From assembly GCA_016218475.1 (NCBI GenBank), contig JACREB010000009.1, positions 1 to 43,921 of the forward strand: a stretch of 43,921 bases of DNA, written 5' to 3'. Below the pieces are notes generated by a model. That model saw only the letters and a program-made list of their open reading frames with translations. It had not been told where the DNA came from and did not search any database. Shown here one piece after another: positions 7,024-16,872 of the stretch. Within the stretch, counting starts at the first letter, position 1, and the number at the start of each line of letters is the position of its first letter. This DNA is from Nitrosomonadales bacterium. Lineage in GTDB: Bacteria; Pseudomonadota; Gammaproteobacteria; Burkholderiales; Gallionellaceae. The translations under genes and the position numbers were made by a program.

Positions 7024-9471
7024 ATGGTTCTTTTCACAATCTGCTTCACCTTCGGCGTATGGCTGTTGCAACAACAGCCCGCCCTGCCGGAATTCGTCTG
7101 GGCATGGTTGCTGCTCGGTTTTCCTTTCACCTTTATCCTTTCGCGTCTTCGCTGGCGCAGTCGGTTTGCCCGCTCGATATGCGCCCTGCTCCTCGCCGCC
7201 TTTGCCTGCGGGTCAGGTTTCTATCACGCCGCATGGCAGGCCGGACAGCGTCTTGCCGTCAGCTTGCCGGATGAGTGGCAGGGCCGCGACATCGAGGTGA
7301 TCGGGGTGGTTGCCGAGCTGCCGCGCAGCCACGAACGCGGCCTGCGCTTCAGTTTCAATGTCGAAAAAATCCTCACGCCCCAGGCCAGCGTGCCGCGACA
7401 TGTTTATCTCAGCACCTATTACGACAAACTGGCCACTCCGCTCGGAATACGGGCAGGCGAACGCTGGCAGCTCACGCTGCGCCTCAAGCAGCCGCATGGC
7501 AGCAGCAACCCGCACGGGTTCGATTTCGAAGTATGGGCGCTGGAAAACAAGGTGCGCGCAGTCGGCTACGTGCATAACAAGGGTAATAATTTTCGTCTCG
7601 ATGCGCTAGCCGATGGCTTGTTTTATCGCATCGAGTCGTGGCGCGAAACGGTGCGCGACAAATTCAGCGCCACGCTCGGCAAAGCGCCCTACTCCGGCGT
7701 ATTGAGCGCGCTGGCGGTCGGCGACCAGAGCAGCATCCCGTCGGCGCAGTGGCAGGTATTCACGCGCACCGGCGTGAATCACCTGATGAGCATCTCCGGC
7801 CTGCACATCACCATGCTCGCCAGCTTCGGCTTTGCACTCACCTACTGGCTGTGGCGGCGCAGCACGCGGCTCACGCTGCGGCTGCCCGCACGCAAGGCCG
7901 CCGCGCTGGTCGCGCTGCTGGTGGCGCTGGGCTATGCGCTGCTGTCCGGTTTCGCCGTCCCGGCGCAGCGCACCGTGTACATGGTCGGCGCGGTCGCCGC
8001 CGCGTTGTGGCTGAACCGCAATTTTTCGCTCGGGCAAATTCTCGGCATCGCGCTGCTCGGCGTGCTGGTTCCCGATCCGTGGGCAGTCATGTCGCCCGGC
8101 TTCTGGCTGTCGTTCGGCGCGGTGGCGATCATCCTGTACGTAACCGCGCACCGCATCGATGGCAGCCACCGGCTGCAGGAAGGCAACGGTGGAACTGCCG
8201 GGCATCAATCTCGCTCTTTGCGGATGCTGAATGAATACATCACGGTGCAATGGGCGATGACCATCGGCCTGATCCCCATGCTGCTGGCGCTATTCCAGCA
8301 GGTGTCGCTGGTCTCGCCCATCGCCAATGCCTTCGCGATTCCGCTGGTGAGTTTGATCGTCGTGCCGCTCGCTTTGCTCGGCGCGGTGTTGCCGCCCTAT
8401 TTCAGCAATTGGGATGTGCCGCTGTGGCTGGCGCATATCGTGATGGATTGGACGATGGTGTTGCTGGAATGGCTGAGCACCCTGCCGCAGGCGGTGTGGA
8501 CGCAACATGCGCCGCCCGCGTGGAGCATCGTGGCCGGCATGTTAGGCGTATTGTGGTTACTGCTGCCGCGCGGTTTCCCGGCGCGCTGGCTGGGGTTTCT
8601 GTTGCTGCTGCCGATGTTTTTGAACACCCCGGAGCCGCCCGCGCAAGGCACGCTGCGCCTGATTGTTTTCGATGTCGGGCAGGGTCTGGCCGTCGCCGCG
8701 CAAACCCGGCAGCATGCGCTGCTCTACGACACCGGCCCTGATTTTTCCGGCGATGCCGACAGCGGCAACCGCATCCTGATTCCCGGCTTGCGTGCCTTGG
8801 GCATCAGCAAACTGGACGGGTTGATCCTCACGCACGACGACACCGACCACACCGGCGGTGCGCTTTCCGTGCTGCAGGCCATGCCTGTCGACTGGCTGTC
8901 TTCTTCGCTGCCCGAGCAAAGCCCCATTCTGCAACAGGCATCCCCCTCCCTACCCCAAAGGAAGAGGGAGTTATCTCGTTGCGCCGACGGGCAAAACTGG
9001 GATTGGGATGGTGTGCATTTCGAGCTGCTGCACCCGTCACCCGAAAGCTATGCGCAGGAAAAAATCCGCAAAAATAACCGCGGCTGCGTGCTGCGCATCA
9101 GCACGGGCAAGCAACACATTTTGCTGGCTACCGACATCGAGAAAGAATCCGAGCAGCGGCTGATCAAGGAACACGCCGACAAGTTGTCCGCCACCCTGCT
9201 GGTTGTGCCGCACCATGGCAGCAAGACTTCATCCACCATCGAATTTGTTGCGGCCACCCTGCCCGACTACGCCGTATTCACCGTGGGCTACCGCAACCAT
9301 TTCGGCCATCCAAAACCGGAAGTGCTGCAACGCTATGCCGACAGCGGCGCTGAACTGCTGCGCTCGGACGAAGACGGCGCGATCCTGGTTGAAACAGACT
9401 CGCAGGGCTTTCAGGTTGAACGCTACCGCAAGACGCATCGCCGCTACTGGACGCATGCGCCGCGCCAGTAA
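7024..9471 (+). CDS. comEC: ComEC/Rec2 DNA-uptake channel protein
   Basis: The 815-residue protein has the ComEC architecture: N-terminal hydrophobic segments with a DUF4131-type domain, a central competence domain (VGDQSSIPSAQW, GVNHLMSISGLHITMLA) with many membrane helices, and a C-terminal metallo-beta-lactamase-like domain with ILTHDDTDHTGGAL and VPHHGSKTSS. ComEC forms the inner-membrane channel that passes single-stranded DNA into the cytoplasm during transformation. The ATG at 7024 has no clear ribosome-binding site; a stop shortly upstream in frame leaves little choice. Codons around 8941-8970 read through a CCCCTCCC...GAGGGAG repeat, adding a linker (SPSLPQRKREL) inside the metallo-beta-lactamase-like domain. 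Confidence 0.95.
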   Translation: MVLFTICFTFGVWLLQQQPALPEFVWAWLLLGFPFTFILSRLRWRSRFARSICALLLAAFACGSGFYHAAWQAGQRLAVSLPDEWQGRDIEVIGVVAELPRSHERGLRFSFNVEKILTPQASVPRHVYLSTYYDKLATPLGIRAGERWQLTLRLKQPHGSSNPHGFDFEVWALENKVRAVGYVHNKGNNFRLDALADGLFYRIESWRETVRDKFSATLGKAPYSGVLSALAVGDQSSIPSAQWQVFTRTGVNHLMSISGLHITMLASFGFALTYWLWRRSTRLTLRLPARKAAALVALLVALGYALLSGFAVPAQRTVYMVGAVAAALWLNRNFSLGQILGIALLGVLVPDPWAVMSPGFWLSFGAVAIILYVTAHRIDGSHRLQEGNGGTAGHQSRSLRMLNEYITVQWAMTIGLIPMLLALFQQVSLVSPIANAFAIPLVSLIVVPLALLGAVLPPYFSNWDVPLWLAHIVMDWTMVLLEWLSTLPQAVWTQHAPPAWSIVAGMLGVLWLLLPRGFPARWLGFLLLLPMFLNTPEPPAQGTLRLIVFDVGQGLAVAAQTRQHALLYDTGPDFSGDADSGNRILIPGLRALGISKLDGLILTHDDTDHTGGALSVLQAMPVDWLSSSLPEQSPILQQASPSLPQRKRELSRCADGQNWDWDGVHFELLHPSPESYAQEKIRKNNRGCVLRISTGKQHILLATDIEKESEQRLIKEHADKLSATLLVVPHHGSKTSSTIEFVAATLPDYAVFTVGYRNHFGHPKPEVLQRYADSGAELLRSDEDGAILVETDSQGFQVERYRKTHRRYWTHAPRQ
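8941..8970. repeat. CCCCTCCC/GAGGGAG repeat inside comEC
   Basis: The stretch TCCCCCTCCCTACCCC followed by AAAGGAAGAGGGAG is an imperfect hairpin of the same CT-rich/GA-rich type as those at 21510-21544, 24602-24682 and 38331-38371. Here it is read in frame as protein. Confidence 0.55.
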
Positions 9472-9476
9472 AGTTT

Positions 9477-9618
9477 AGGGAACCTCTATAAATCCAAACT
9501 ACGTCGCGATACTGCGTTGCTCAGAAAATTTTAACGCTTACATATCAAACATATGCGGCGCGCTAAAATTTTCTTCGCGCCTTGTCTCGTTTAGTATTTT
9601 GGATTTATAGAGGCCCCT
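9477..9618 (-). repeat. Hairpin repeat, GGGAACCTCTAWAAATCC-capped, copy 1
   Basis: About 142 bp that can fold end to end: outer arms CCTCTATAAATCC and its complement, inner arms with AAAATTTT and GCGCGCC, and a centre CATAT-CAAAC-ATATG. Its reverse complement aligns with the repeat at 40913-41055 across CAAGGCGCG, GCGCGCCGCATATG, ATATGTAAGC and GCAACGCAG. It occupies the gap between the convergent comEC and ppiD genes, beginning 6 bases after the comEC stop. No gene is present in it. Confidence 0.85.
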
Positions 9619-9685
9619 TTATTTCTTCTTGCCCCGCATGCCCCAAAAAACTGCTGAAATTCAGAACAACGCTGGCCGCTCCGCC

Positions 9686-9710
9686 AACAAAAACGCCGGG
9701 TTTTTCCGGC
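9686..9710 (-). terminator. Rho-independent terminator of ppiD
   Basis: Read on the minus strand: GCCGG, loop AAAAA, CCCGGC, then GTTTTTGTT. It lies about 65 bases after the ppiD stop codon. With the hairpin repeat it fills the 304-base comEC-ppiD gap; nothing else is recognised there. Confidence 0.7.
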
Positions 9711-9775
9711 ACAAGCAGCCTTGTTTTCAACGTGATTTCTTATGCCGTTCTTGAAAATAATTTTTCGGTAGAGGA

Positions 9776-11671
9776 TCAAGGGCGCGCTGTCTCCGCCTCA
9801 GGCAATGTAATCTTTATAGCCGCCTGCTGTTTGGCGTCGGACAGATAAGCCTGAAACATTTCCTCGCCGCTCACCTGGCGCAATTGTTGCGCATAGCGCG
9901 CGCGTTTTGTTTCATCGGGTTTTGCGCCATCCTTGACAGCGTCAATACGCGCCAGCACATAACCGTTTTGCGCCGATTCCGCCCCGACAAACTGCGGCAG
10001 CCTGGCTGCATCCGCCTGAAATATTTTTCGTGCCATTTCCTTATCCAACGAGCCATGTTGCGCGCGGGTAATGGTCTGGGGAGCAGCCCAATTCAATGCG
10101 GGCTTATCGCCGCGCTGTAATTGTTCCAGCAGCGTTTTGCCTTGCTTGGCGGCCAGCTCCAATGCCTGCTGGCGCAACAGTTTCTGGCGGATCGCCTCCT
10201 GCACTTCGTCGAGCGGACGCACGGCGGCCGGCTTATATTCCAGAACGCGCGCGGCAACCAGTGTATTCGCCGCCACCTCGATCGCTGCCGTGTTACGCTT
10301 ATTTTTTACGGCCTCGTCAGTAAAAATTGCCTGCAACATTTTTGCCGTCCACGGCTCGCCTGCATCCTCCCCCTTAACCAGCCAGCCGCTCTGCTCCACC
10401 TTCACACCGGCAAGGTCGGACGCCGGTTTCAGGGTGTCGCTTTGTTCATATACAGTATTGCTGAATTTTTCCGCAAGCTCGGCAAATCTGTCGGCAGCTT
10501 TTTGCTGGCGCAGCTTGTTCTCGATACCTGCGCGAGCCTCATCGGATGACAGGATTCTGGCGGGCTTGATTGCGGCCATCTTGATGATGTGATATCCGAA
10601 ATCCGATTTCACCAGGCCGCTGATTTCGCCCTGTTTAAGCGCAAAGGCAGCTTCTTCAAACGGTTTGACCATCATGCCGCGACCAAAAAATTCAAGGTTG
10701 CCCCCGTTTGCGGCGGAGCCCGTATCTTGCGAATTCAGTTTAGCCAATTCGGCAAACTTGGCGGGGTTCTGCCTCGCTTGTTGCAGCAGCCGCTCAGCCT
10801 TCGCCCTGGCCGCATCCTGTTCGGCTTGCGGCGCTGCAGCGGTTACGGCAATCAGGATATGTGCCGCCTGACGCTGTTCCGGTGTGCCGAAATCGCCTTG
10901 ATGCGCCTCATAATATTGGCGCACTTCTTCCGGCGCAACTCCGGCTTTACCCGATAATGTATCTGCGGAAAACTTCACATATTCGACCTTGGCCTGCTCG
11001 GGGCTATGAAATTCTTTCTGGTTCTGTCCGTAGTATTTTTTAATGTCGGCTTCGTCTGCCCTGCTTTGCGTGACAAAAGGTTGAAACGATATGCTCGACA
11101 CGCTTACCATACGCTGCTGATCGTTCAAACGGATAATATTGCTGGCGACGCCGTTCGAGACAAATCCATTTTGCGCATAGGCGTCGCGCATCTGCTGCCC
11201 GAGCAAATCATCACGCAAACGCGCCTCGAACATCAACGGCGACATTCCCTGGCTTGCCAGCGCGGCTTCGTAAAGTTTCTTGTCAAACTTTCCATCGTTC
11301 CGGAAGGCTTCAATACCCAGTATAACGTGCGCCATCTGCTCATCGGTGACGGTTAAACCAATAGACTTGGCGCGCTCTACCAGCAAACGCTGCGCGACCA
11401 GATTGTCTATCGCCGCACGCTTCATTTCCGGATCGCCGAGCATCGTCTCATCAAATTTCGCCCCCAGCATTTGACGCAAACGATCCTGTTGCTTGCGCAA
11501 TGCATTTTCAAATTCCTGCTTGGGAATTTTTGCGCCGTTTACCGTGGCAACCACTTCTGCCGTATTCCCGGACCGGTTATATGAATCTACTCCCCAGAAC
11601 GCAAACGGCAAAATGATAAGCGCCAAAACAATCTGCACCAGTCGTTTTTTTTCATGGACAAAATCAAACAT
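9776..11671 (-). CDS. ppiD: Periplasmic chaperone/peptidyl-prolyl isomerase PpiD
   Basis: The 631-residue protein begins [20 protein letters not shown], a short cytoplasmic tail and one membrane anchor, followed by a SurA-like chaperone domain ([21 protein letters not shown]). A parvulin domain runs from about residue 265 to 355 ([10 protein letters not shown], then [20 protein letters not shown] and [10 protein letters not shown]). PpiD is an inner-membrane-anchored chaperone at the Sec translocon exit that helps outer-membrane and periplasmic proteins fold. The length fits the family. It lies downstream of hupB and two tRNAs on the same strand, keeping the hupB-ppiD neighbourhood known from enterobacteria. 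Confidence 0.95.
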   Translation of the reverse strand: MFDFVHEKKRLVQIVLALIILPFAFWGVDSYNRSGNTAEVVATVNGAKIPKQEFENALRKQQDRLRQMLGAKFDETMLGDPEMKRAAIDNLVAQRLLVERAKSIGLTVTDEQMAHVILGIEAFRNDGKFDKKLYEAALASQGMSPLMFEARLRDDLLGQQMRDAYAQNGFVSNGVASNIIRLNDQQRMVSVSSISFQPFVTQSRADEADIKKYYGQNQKEFHSPEQAKVEYVKFSADTLSGKAGVAPEEVRQYYEAHQGDFGTPEQRQAAHILIAVTAAAPQAEQDAARAKAERLLQQARQNPAKFAELAKLNSQDTGSAANGGNLEFFGRGMMVKPFEEAAFALKQGEISGLVKSDFGYHIIKMAAIKPARILSSDEARAGIENKLRQQKAADRFAELAEKFSNTVYEQSDTLKPASDLAGVKVEQSGWLVKGEDAGEPWTAKMLQAIFTDEAVKNKRNTAAIEVAANTLVAARVLEYKPAAVRPLDEVQEAIRQKLLRQQALELAAKQGKTLLEQLQRGDKPALNWAAPQTITRAQHGSLDKEMARKIFQADAARLPQFVGAESAQNGYVLARIDAVKDGAKPDETKRARYAQQLRQVSGEEMFQAYLSDAKQQAAIKITLPEAETARP

Positions 11672-11734
11672 GGCGATAACACCCGGCTATTGAACAAATG
11701 AAAAAAAGGCGAACTCGCGTTCGCCTTGATTATT

Positions 11735-11811
11735 TGGCGGAGTGGACGGGACTCGAACCCGCGACCCCCGGCGTGACAGGCCGGTATTCTAACCAACTGA
11801 ACTACCACTCC
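11735..11811 (-). tRNA. tRNA-Asp(GTC)
   Basis: On the minus strand a 77-base cloverleaf reads GGAGTGG acceptor, TTCAGTTGGTTAGAA D-arm, anticodon stem CCGGC/GCCGG with loop CTGTCAC (anticodon GTC), T-arm with GGTTCGAGTCCC, then CCACTCC-G-CCA. The CCA is encoded. It follows tRNA-Val by 11 bases. Confidence 0.96.
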
Positions 11812-11822
11812 AGAAACCATAG

Positions 11823-11898
11823 TGGTGGGTGCTGACGGGTTCGAACCGCCGACATTCGCCTTGTAAGGGCGACGCTCTACCAACTGAGCTAAGCACCC
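11823..11898 (-). tRNA. tRNA-Val(TAC)
   Basis: On the minus strand a 76-base cloverleaf reads GGGTGCT acceptor, TAGCTCAGTTGGTAGAG D-arm, anticodon stem CGCCC/AAGGCG region with loop CTTACAA (anticodon TAC), T-loop GGTTCGAACCC and AGCACCC-A-CCA. It lies 11 bases after the hupB stop, so it is probably processed from a hupB-tRNA-Val-tRNA-Asp transcript. Confidence 0.95.
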
Positions 11899-11909
11899 TG
11901 CAAAGCTTT

Positions 11910-12182
11910 TCAGTTTACAGCGTCTTTAAGTCCTTTGCCAGCCGAAAATTTTGGAACCTTGGCTGCCTTGATCTTGATCGTGGCGCCGGTACGGGGATTG
12001 CGGCCATTACGCGCAGCGCGCTTGCCAACTTTAAAAGTACCAAAACCGATCAAACTTACTGTATCGCCTTTTTTCAGCGCCTTCTTGATGGACTCTACAG
12101 TCGCATCCAGGGCACGCCCAGCAGCCGCCTTGGAAATTTCGGCGGTTTTTGCAATTGCATCAACCAGATCAGATTTATTCAC
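11910..12182 (-). CDS. hupB: DNA-binding protein HU-beta
   Basis: The 90-residue protein [19 protein letters not shown]... is a typical HU: helical dimer body, the signature [21 protein letters not shown] and the basic arm [19 protein letters not shown] bends and compacts DNA as a dimer. The start codon is GTG, with AAAGGAG five bases upstream. It lies between lon and the two tRNA genes, the order known for lon-hupB-ppiD in other proteobacteria. Confidence 0.97.
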   Translation of the reverse strand: MNKSDLVDAIAKTAEISKAAAGRALDATVESIKKALKKGDTVSLIGFGTFKVGKRAARNGRNPRTGATIKIKAAKVPKFSAGKGLKDAVN

Positions 12183-12232
12183 GTATGTCTCCTTTGCGAG
12201 TGGTTAAAAAACAGGGTAAGCCCTGCAACGGC

Positions 12233-12262
12233 TTTATATCAAGGCTATACAGCTTTGGTCAA
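12233..12262 (-). promoter_or_regulatory. Putative sigma-70 promoter of hupB
   Basis: On the minus strand TTGACC and TATAAA are separated by 18 bases, with the -10 about 50 bases upstream of the hupB start codon. It would drive hupB and probably the two downstream tRNAs. Confidence 0.55.
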
Positions 12263-12434
12263 GCGATTACGATAATATTTTTATCTTGCGCCGCAACCAA
12301 CTAACTGCTACCAGAAATTTTTAGGCTCTGATATGGCTCAACCCTTCGCGTTTTCTGAGTAGAGCTTGCCATGCGGCAAAGCCGTAACCGCAGGGTGGGC
12401 TGTGCCCGCCATGTCGGGCCGCTCCGACAGGCTG

Positions 12435-14864
12435 CTAGTGCTTGGTTATTAGCGGCGCTTCCTGGACGCTGTCGGCTACCGGCAAGCTTGCAGCAAGCGC
12501 GGCGGTTTCAGACGATTCGGGCAAAGGCTCCGGTTTGCGCTCCAGAGCCAGTTCCAGCACCTGGTCTATCCATTTAACCGGATGGATGTCCAGCTTGTTT
12601 TTGATGTTGTCCGGGATTTCCGCAAGATCCTTGGTGTTTTCTTCCGGTATCAGAACCATCTTGATGCCTCCGCGTTGAGCCGCCAGCAGTTTCTCCTTCA
12701 AACCGCCGATCGGCAACACTTCGCCGCGCAAGGTAATTTCTCCGGTCATCGCCACATCCGCGCGCACCGGGATGCCCGTCAGCGCCGAGACCATCGCCGT
12801 ACACATACCTATGCCTGCGCTCGGCCCATCCTTGGGAATCGCGCCTTCCGGCAAATGGATATGCAGATCGTTTTTCTGATAAAACTCGCTGTCTATTCCC
12901 AATCTCTTGGCGCGGCTGCGCACCACGCTCAGCGCGGCCTGGATGGATTCCTGCATCACTTCGCCAAGCTTGCCGGTAGTGGTAGTCTTGCCTTTGCCCG
13001 GCAACACGGCGGTTTCGATAGTCAGCAATTCACCGCCGACCTCCGTCCACGCCAAACCGGTGACCTGCCCGACCTGGTTATTTTTTTCGGCAATCCCGTA
13101 TGAATAGCGGCGCACGCCGAGATATTTATCGAGATTGCGCGCATTGACCACGATTTTTTTACCGCGCTCTTTCAACGAAACGGATTTCACCACTTTGCGG
13201 CAAATCTTGGAAATTTCCCGCTCCATGCCGCGCACTCCCGCCTCGCGCACGTAGTAGCGCACGATGTCGCGCAATGCGCTTTCGGAAATATTGATCTCTT
13301 CCGGCTTCAGGCCATTATTCTTGATCGCCTTGGGCATCAGGTAACGCGTGGCGATGTTGATTTTCTCGTCTTCCATATAGCTGGATACATGGATAACTTC
13401 CATGCGGTCCAATAGCGCACCCGGAATATTCAACGTATTGGCTGTCGCAACGAACATCACGTCGGAAAGGTCATATTCCACTTCGACATAGTGGTCGACA
13501 AACGTGCTGTTCTGCTCGGGATCGAGCACTTCCAGCAGCGCGGAAGACGGGTCGCCGCGCATATCCATGCCCATCTTGTCCACTTCGTCGAGCAGGAACA
13601 GCGGGTTTTTCACCCCGACCTTGCTCATGTTCTGCAATATCTTGCCCGGCATGGAGCCGATATAGGTGCGGCGGTGGCCGCGAATCTCCGATTCGTCGCG
13701 TACCCCGCCCAGCGACATGCGCACGAATTTGCGGTTGGTGGCACGCGCGATGGATTGCCCCAGCGAAGTCTTGCCCACGCCCGGAGGGCCTACAAGACAA
13801 AGGATGGGACCCTTTAATTTGTTCACCCGTTGCTGGACGGCGAGATATTCCAGGATGCGTTCCTTGACTTTGTCGAGGCCGTAATGATCTTCTTCCAGCA
13901 CGACTTCGGCCTTTTTCAAATCGCCGCTGATCTTGGTTTTTTTCTTCCACGGCAAACCGATCAGCACGTCAATATAATTGCGCACCACTGTCGCCTCTGC
14001 GGACATCGGCGACATCAGGCGCAGCTTCTTGAGTTCCGCTTCTGCCTTGGTGCGCGCTTCTTTCGGCATGTGCGCGCCCTTGATTTTCTTATCCAGCTCA
14101 TCGAAGTCGGTGCCCTCCTCGCCTTCGCCCAACTCCTTCTGGATCGCCTTGACCTGTTCGTTCAGATAATACTCGCGCTGGCTCTTTTCCATCTGGCGCT
14201 TCACGCGGCCGCGTATGCGCTTCTCGACTTGCAGGATATCAATTTCGGCCTCCAGCAAACCGAGCAGGTGTTCGAGCCGTTTGCGCACGCCAAAAACCTC
14301 CAGCACTTCCTGCTTCTGCTCCAGTTTGAGCGGCAGATGGGCGGCGATGGTATCGACCAGGCGACCGGCATCATCGATGCCGGCCAGCGAGGTCAGGATT
14401 TCCGGGGGGATTTTCTTGTTGAGCTTCACATACTGGTCGAACTGGGCAATCAGCGCCCGGCGCATGGCCTCGGCTTCGCTGTCCGCTCCATCTTCGGCAG
14501 GAACGATTTCCACCTCGGCATCAAAATGGCTGCCCGAGTCAAACACGCGCAGCACGTTGACACGCTGCGTGCCTTCCACCAGCACCTTCACCGTGCCGTC
14601 GGGCAGTCTGAGCATTTGCAGGATATTCGCCATGCTGCCGATAGCGTACAAGTCTTCCTTCCCCGGCTCGTCCTTGGCGGCCGATTTTTGCGCGACCAGC
14701 ACGATGCCCTTCCCGGCTTCCATGGCAGACTCCAGCGCCTTGATTGACTTGGCGCGACCGACAAACAGCGGGATGACCATATGCGGAAACACCACGACAT
14801 CGCGCAATGGCAGCAGCGGGTGCAGGTTGACTGTAACAGCGTTTGAAATATCTTGTTCTGACAT
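12435..14864 (-). CDS. lon: ATP-dependent protease Lon (La)
   Basis: The 809-residue protein has a LON substrate-binding domain ([20 protein letters not shown]), coiled regions, an AAA+ module with Walker [12 protein letters not shown] and Walker [10 protein letters not shown], and a C-terminal Ser-Lys protease with [11 protein letters not shown] (catalytic Ser) and [10 protein letters not shown] (catalytic Lys). Lon degrades damaged and short-lived regulatory proteins in the cytoplasm. The C-terminal tail beyond the protease domain (about 25 residues, [20 protein letters not shown]) is poorly conserved in general. A sigma-32-type promoter is visible just upstream, and the gene follows clpX, as expected. 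Confidence 0.97.
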   Translation of the reverse strand: MSEQDISNAVTVNLHPLLPLRDVVVFPHMVIPLFVGRAKSIKALESAMEAGKGIVLVAQKSAAKDEPGKEDLYAIGSMANILQMLRLPDGTVKVLVEGTQRVNVLRVFDSGSHFDAEVEIVPAEDGADSEAEAMRRALIAQFDQYVKLNKKIPPEILTSLAGIDDAGRLVDTIAAHLPLKLEQKQEVLEVFGVRKRLEHLLGLLEAEIDILQVEKRIRGRVKRQMEKSQREYYLNEQVKAIQKELGEGEEGTDFDELDKKIKGAHMPKEARTKAEAELKKLRLMSPMSAEATVVRNYIDVLIGLPWKKKTKISGDLKKAEVVLEEDHYGLDKVKERILEYLAVQQRVNKLKGPILCLVGPPGVGKTSLGQSIARATNRKFVRMSLGGVRDESEIRGHRRTYIGSMPGKILQNMSKVGVKNPLFLLDEVDKMGMDMRGDPSSALLEVLDPEQNSTFVDHYVEVEYDLSDVMFVATANTLNIPGALLDRMEVIHVSSYMEDEKINIATRYLMPKAIKNNGLKPEEINISESALRDIVRYYVREAGVRGMEREISKICRKVVKSVSLKERGKKIVVNARNLDKYLGVRRYSYGIAEKNNQVGQVTGLAWTEVGGELLTIETAVLPGKGKTTTTGKLGEVMQESIQAALSVVRSRAKRLGIDSEFYQKNDLHIHLPEGAIPKDGPSAGIGMCTAMVSALTGIPVRADVAMTGEITLRGEVLPIGGLKEKLLAAQRGGIKMVLIPEENTKDLAEIPDNIKNKLDIHPVKWIDQVLELALERKPEPLPESSETAALAASLPVADSVQEAPLITKH

Positions 14865-14894
14865 GGCGGCAACCTATTTGTTAACTGGAAAATT

Positions 14895-14922
14895 AGATGG
14901 GGATGGCTCAAAAAAATTCAAG
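14895..14922 (-). promoter_or_regulatory. Heat-shock (sigma-32/RpoH) promoter of lon
   Basis: On the minus strand CTTGAA is followed after 14 bases by CCCCATCT, an almost exact match to the RpoH consensus (CTTGAA, 13-15 bases, CCCCATNT). It lies in the clpX-lon gap, about 30 bases before the lon ATG, so lon can be induced separately from tig-clpP-clpX. Confidence 0.85.
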
Positions 14923-14964
14923 CATCCTTTGAACAAGGTGAAAAACAAGCGGTTGGAAACTTAA

Positions 14965-16215
14965 TCAGGCCGCTTTTGGCGTATCAGCATAAATAACGAG
15001 AGGCTTGATTTCCCCCGTCGCGTTTGCTTCGTCCAATACCACTTTGCTGACATTTTCTGTCGAGGGCAGGTCAAACATCACATCCAGCAATATATTTTCG
15101 AGTATCGAGCGCAGCCCGCGCGCGCCGGTCTTGCGCGCCAAGGCTTTTTTGGCGACGGCCAGCAACACGCCATCGCGGAATTCCAGTTCCACGCCTTCCA
15201 TCGCAAACAGCTTCTGGTATTGCTTGGTCAGCGCGTTCTTCGGCTCGGTCAAGATTTGCACCAAAGCGGCCTCGTCCAATTCCTCAAGCGTCGCCACGAC
15301 CGGCAAACGCCCGACAAATTCCGGGATCAGGCCGAATTTGATCAAGTCTTCCGGCTCCACCTCGCGCAAGGTTTCGCCGATCTTGCGGTCCTCCTTGCTG
15401 TTGATGGTTGCACCGAAGCCGATGCTGGCCTTCTCGGAACGGTTGCGGATGACTTTTTCCAACCCGTCAAATGCCCCGCCGCAAATAAACAGGATGTTGG
15501 TGGTATCCACCTGCAAAAATTCCGTATTCGGATGCTTGCGCCCGCCCTGCGGAGGAATCGAGGCCTTGGTGCCTTCGATCAGCTTGAGCAGCGCCTGCTG
15601 CACGCCTTCGCCGGACACGTCGCGGGTAATCGAAGGGTTATCCGACTTGCGGGAAATCTTGTCGATTTCGTCGATATACACGATGCCGCGCTGCGCCCTC
15701 TCGGCGTCATAGTCGCAGGTCTGCAACAGTTTCTGGATGATGTTTTCGACATCCTCGCCGACATAGCCCGCCTCGGTCAGCGTGGTGGCGTCGGCCATCA
15801 CGAACGGCACATCCAGCAGGCGCGCCAGCGTTTGCGCCAGCAAGGTCTTGCCGGAACCGGTCGGCCCGACCAGCAGGATATTGCTCTTGGCCAATTCCAC
15901 GCCGTCCTTGTCGTTGCTCTTGAGGCGTTTGTAATGGTTGTAAACCGCTACCGACAGGATTCGCTTGGCCTGCTCCTGGCCGATCACATAGTCATCCAGC
16001 GCCGCGCAGATTTTTTTGGGCACCGGCAAGTCCGTCTTGTCGGCCTTGATCTGGTCGCCCTGCGTTTCCTCCCGCATGATGTCGTTGCACAGGGTGATGC
16101 ACTCGTCGCATACGAACACGGACGGACCCGCAATCAGCTTGCGCACCTCATGTTGACTCTTGCCGCAAAATGAGCAGTAGAGCAATTTATCACCCGATTT
16201 TTTATCGCCAGCCAT
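14965..16215 (-). CDS. clpX: ATP-dependent Clp protease ATP-binding subunit ClpX
   Basis: The 416-residue protein has the N-terminal zinc-binding domain (Cys 14, 17, 36 and 39: YCSFCGKS and VCDECI) that recruits substrates and adaptors, and a AAA+ unfoldase with Walker A GPTGSGKT, Walker [10 protein letters not shown] and the pore and sensor motifs. ClpX unfolds tagged proteins and feeds them to ClpP. The gene is 45 bases downstream of clpP; GGAAGG before the ATG is a usable ribosome-binding site. Length and motifs are complete. Confidence 0.98.
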   Translation of the reverse strand: MAGDKKSGDKLLYCSFCGKSQHEVRKLIAGPSVFVCDECITLCNDIMREETQGDQIKADKTDLPVPKKICAALDDYVIGQEQAKRILSVAVYNHYKRLKSNDKDGVELAKSNILLVGPTGSGKTLLAQTLARLLDVPFVMADATTLTEAGYVGEDVENIIQKLLQTCDYDAERAQRGIVYIDEIDKISRKSDNPSITRDVSGEGVQQALLKLIEGTKASIPPQGGRKHPNTEFLQVDTTNILFICGGAFDGLEKVIRNRSEKASIGFGATINSKEDRKIGETLREVEPEDLIKFGLIPEFVGRLPVVATLEELDEAALVQILTEPKNALTKQYQKLFAMEGVELEFRDGVLLAVAKKALARKTGARGLRSILENILLDVMFDLPSTENVSKVVLDEANATGEIKPLVIYADTPKAA

Positions 16216-16260
16216 CGTAGCTAACCTTCCGTCACGTTATCGGTAAACCAACCGTTTTCT

Positions 16261-16872
16261 TTAGGTGCGTTTTTCCAGCACCTTATCCACCAGCCCGTAC
16301 TTTACGGCATCTTCCGCGCTCAGGAAATTATCGCGATCCGTGTCACGCTCTATGGTTTCAACAGGTTGCCCGGTATGGTGCGCCAGCATTTGGTTGAGTT
16401 TCTGTTTCAGATACAGAATCTCGCGCGCGTGGATTTCAATATCCGAAGCCTGGCCGCGGAAACCACCCATCGGCTGATGGATCATCACGCGTGAACTGGG
16501 CAGGCAGAAACGCTTGCCTTTCTCGCCCGCCGTCAGCAGGAACGCGCCCATGCTGGCGGCCTGCCCCACGCACAGCGTGCTGACGTTTGGCTTGATGAAT
16601 TGCATGGTGTCGTAAACCGCCATGCCGGCCGTGACGGAACCGCCCGGTGAATTGATATAGAAATGTATGTCCTTGTCCGGATTTTCGGATTCCAGGAACA
16701 GCATCTGCGCGACGATCAGATTTGCGCTGTGGTCGTTGACCTCCCCCACCAGGAACACCACGCGCTCCTTCAGCAGGCGGGAATAAATGTCGTAAGCCCG
16801 TTCACCTCGCCCGCTGGTTTCGATAACCATCGGGATCAGGCCGATATTTTGCGGCTCCTCATAATGCATCAT
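16261..16872 (-). CDS. clpP: ATP-dependent Clp protease proteolytic subunit ClpP
   Basis: The 203-residue serine protease has Ser107 in [10 protein letters not shown], His132 in MIHQPMGG and Asp181 in RDTDRDNF, the ClpP triad. [20 protein letters not shown] forms the oxyanion region. ClpP rings form the degradation chamber for ClpX or ClpA. The annotated ATG overlaps the last 14 bases of tig; a second ATG at the next codon is equally possible. GGGGAAA lies just ahead. Tight overlap with tig indicates one operon. Confidence 0.97.
   Translation of the reverse strand: MMHYEEPQNIGLIPMVIETSGRGERAYDIYSRLLKERVVFLVGEVNDHSANLIVAQMLFLESENPDKDIHFYINSPGGSVTAGMAVYDTMQFIKPNVSTLCVGQAASMGAFLLTAGEKGKRFCLPSSRVMIHQPMGGFRGQASDIEIHAREILYLKQKLNQMLAHHTGQPVETIERDTDRDNFLSAEDAVKYGLVDKVLEKRT

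Noticed and set aside
6991-7300. Alternative comEC start in another frame (ATG at 6992 with AAAGGA)
   Set aside because: That frame does not encode ComEC sequence and overlaps the real frame; the ribosome-binding site may be fortuitous, although a sequencing frameshift cannot be fully excluded.
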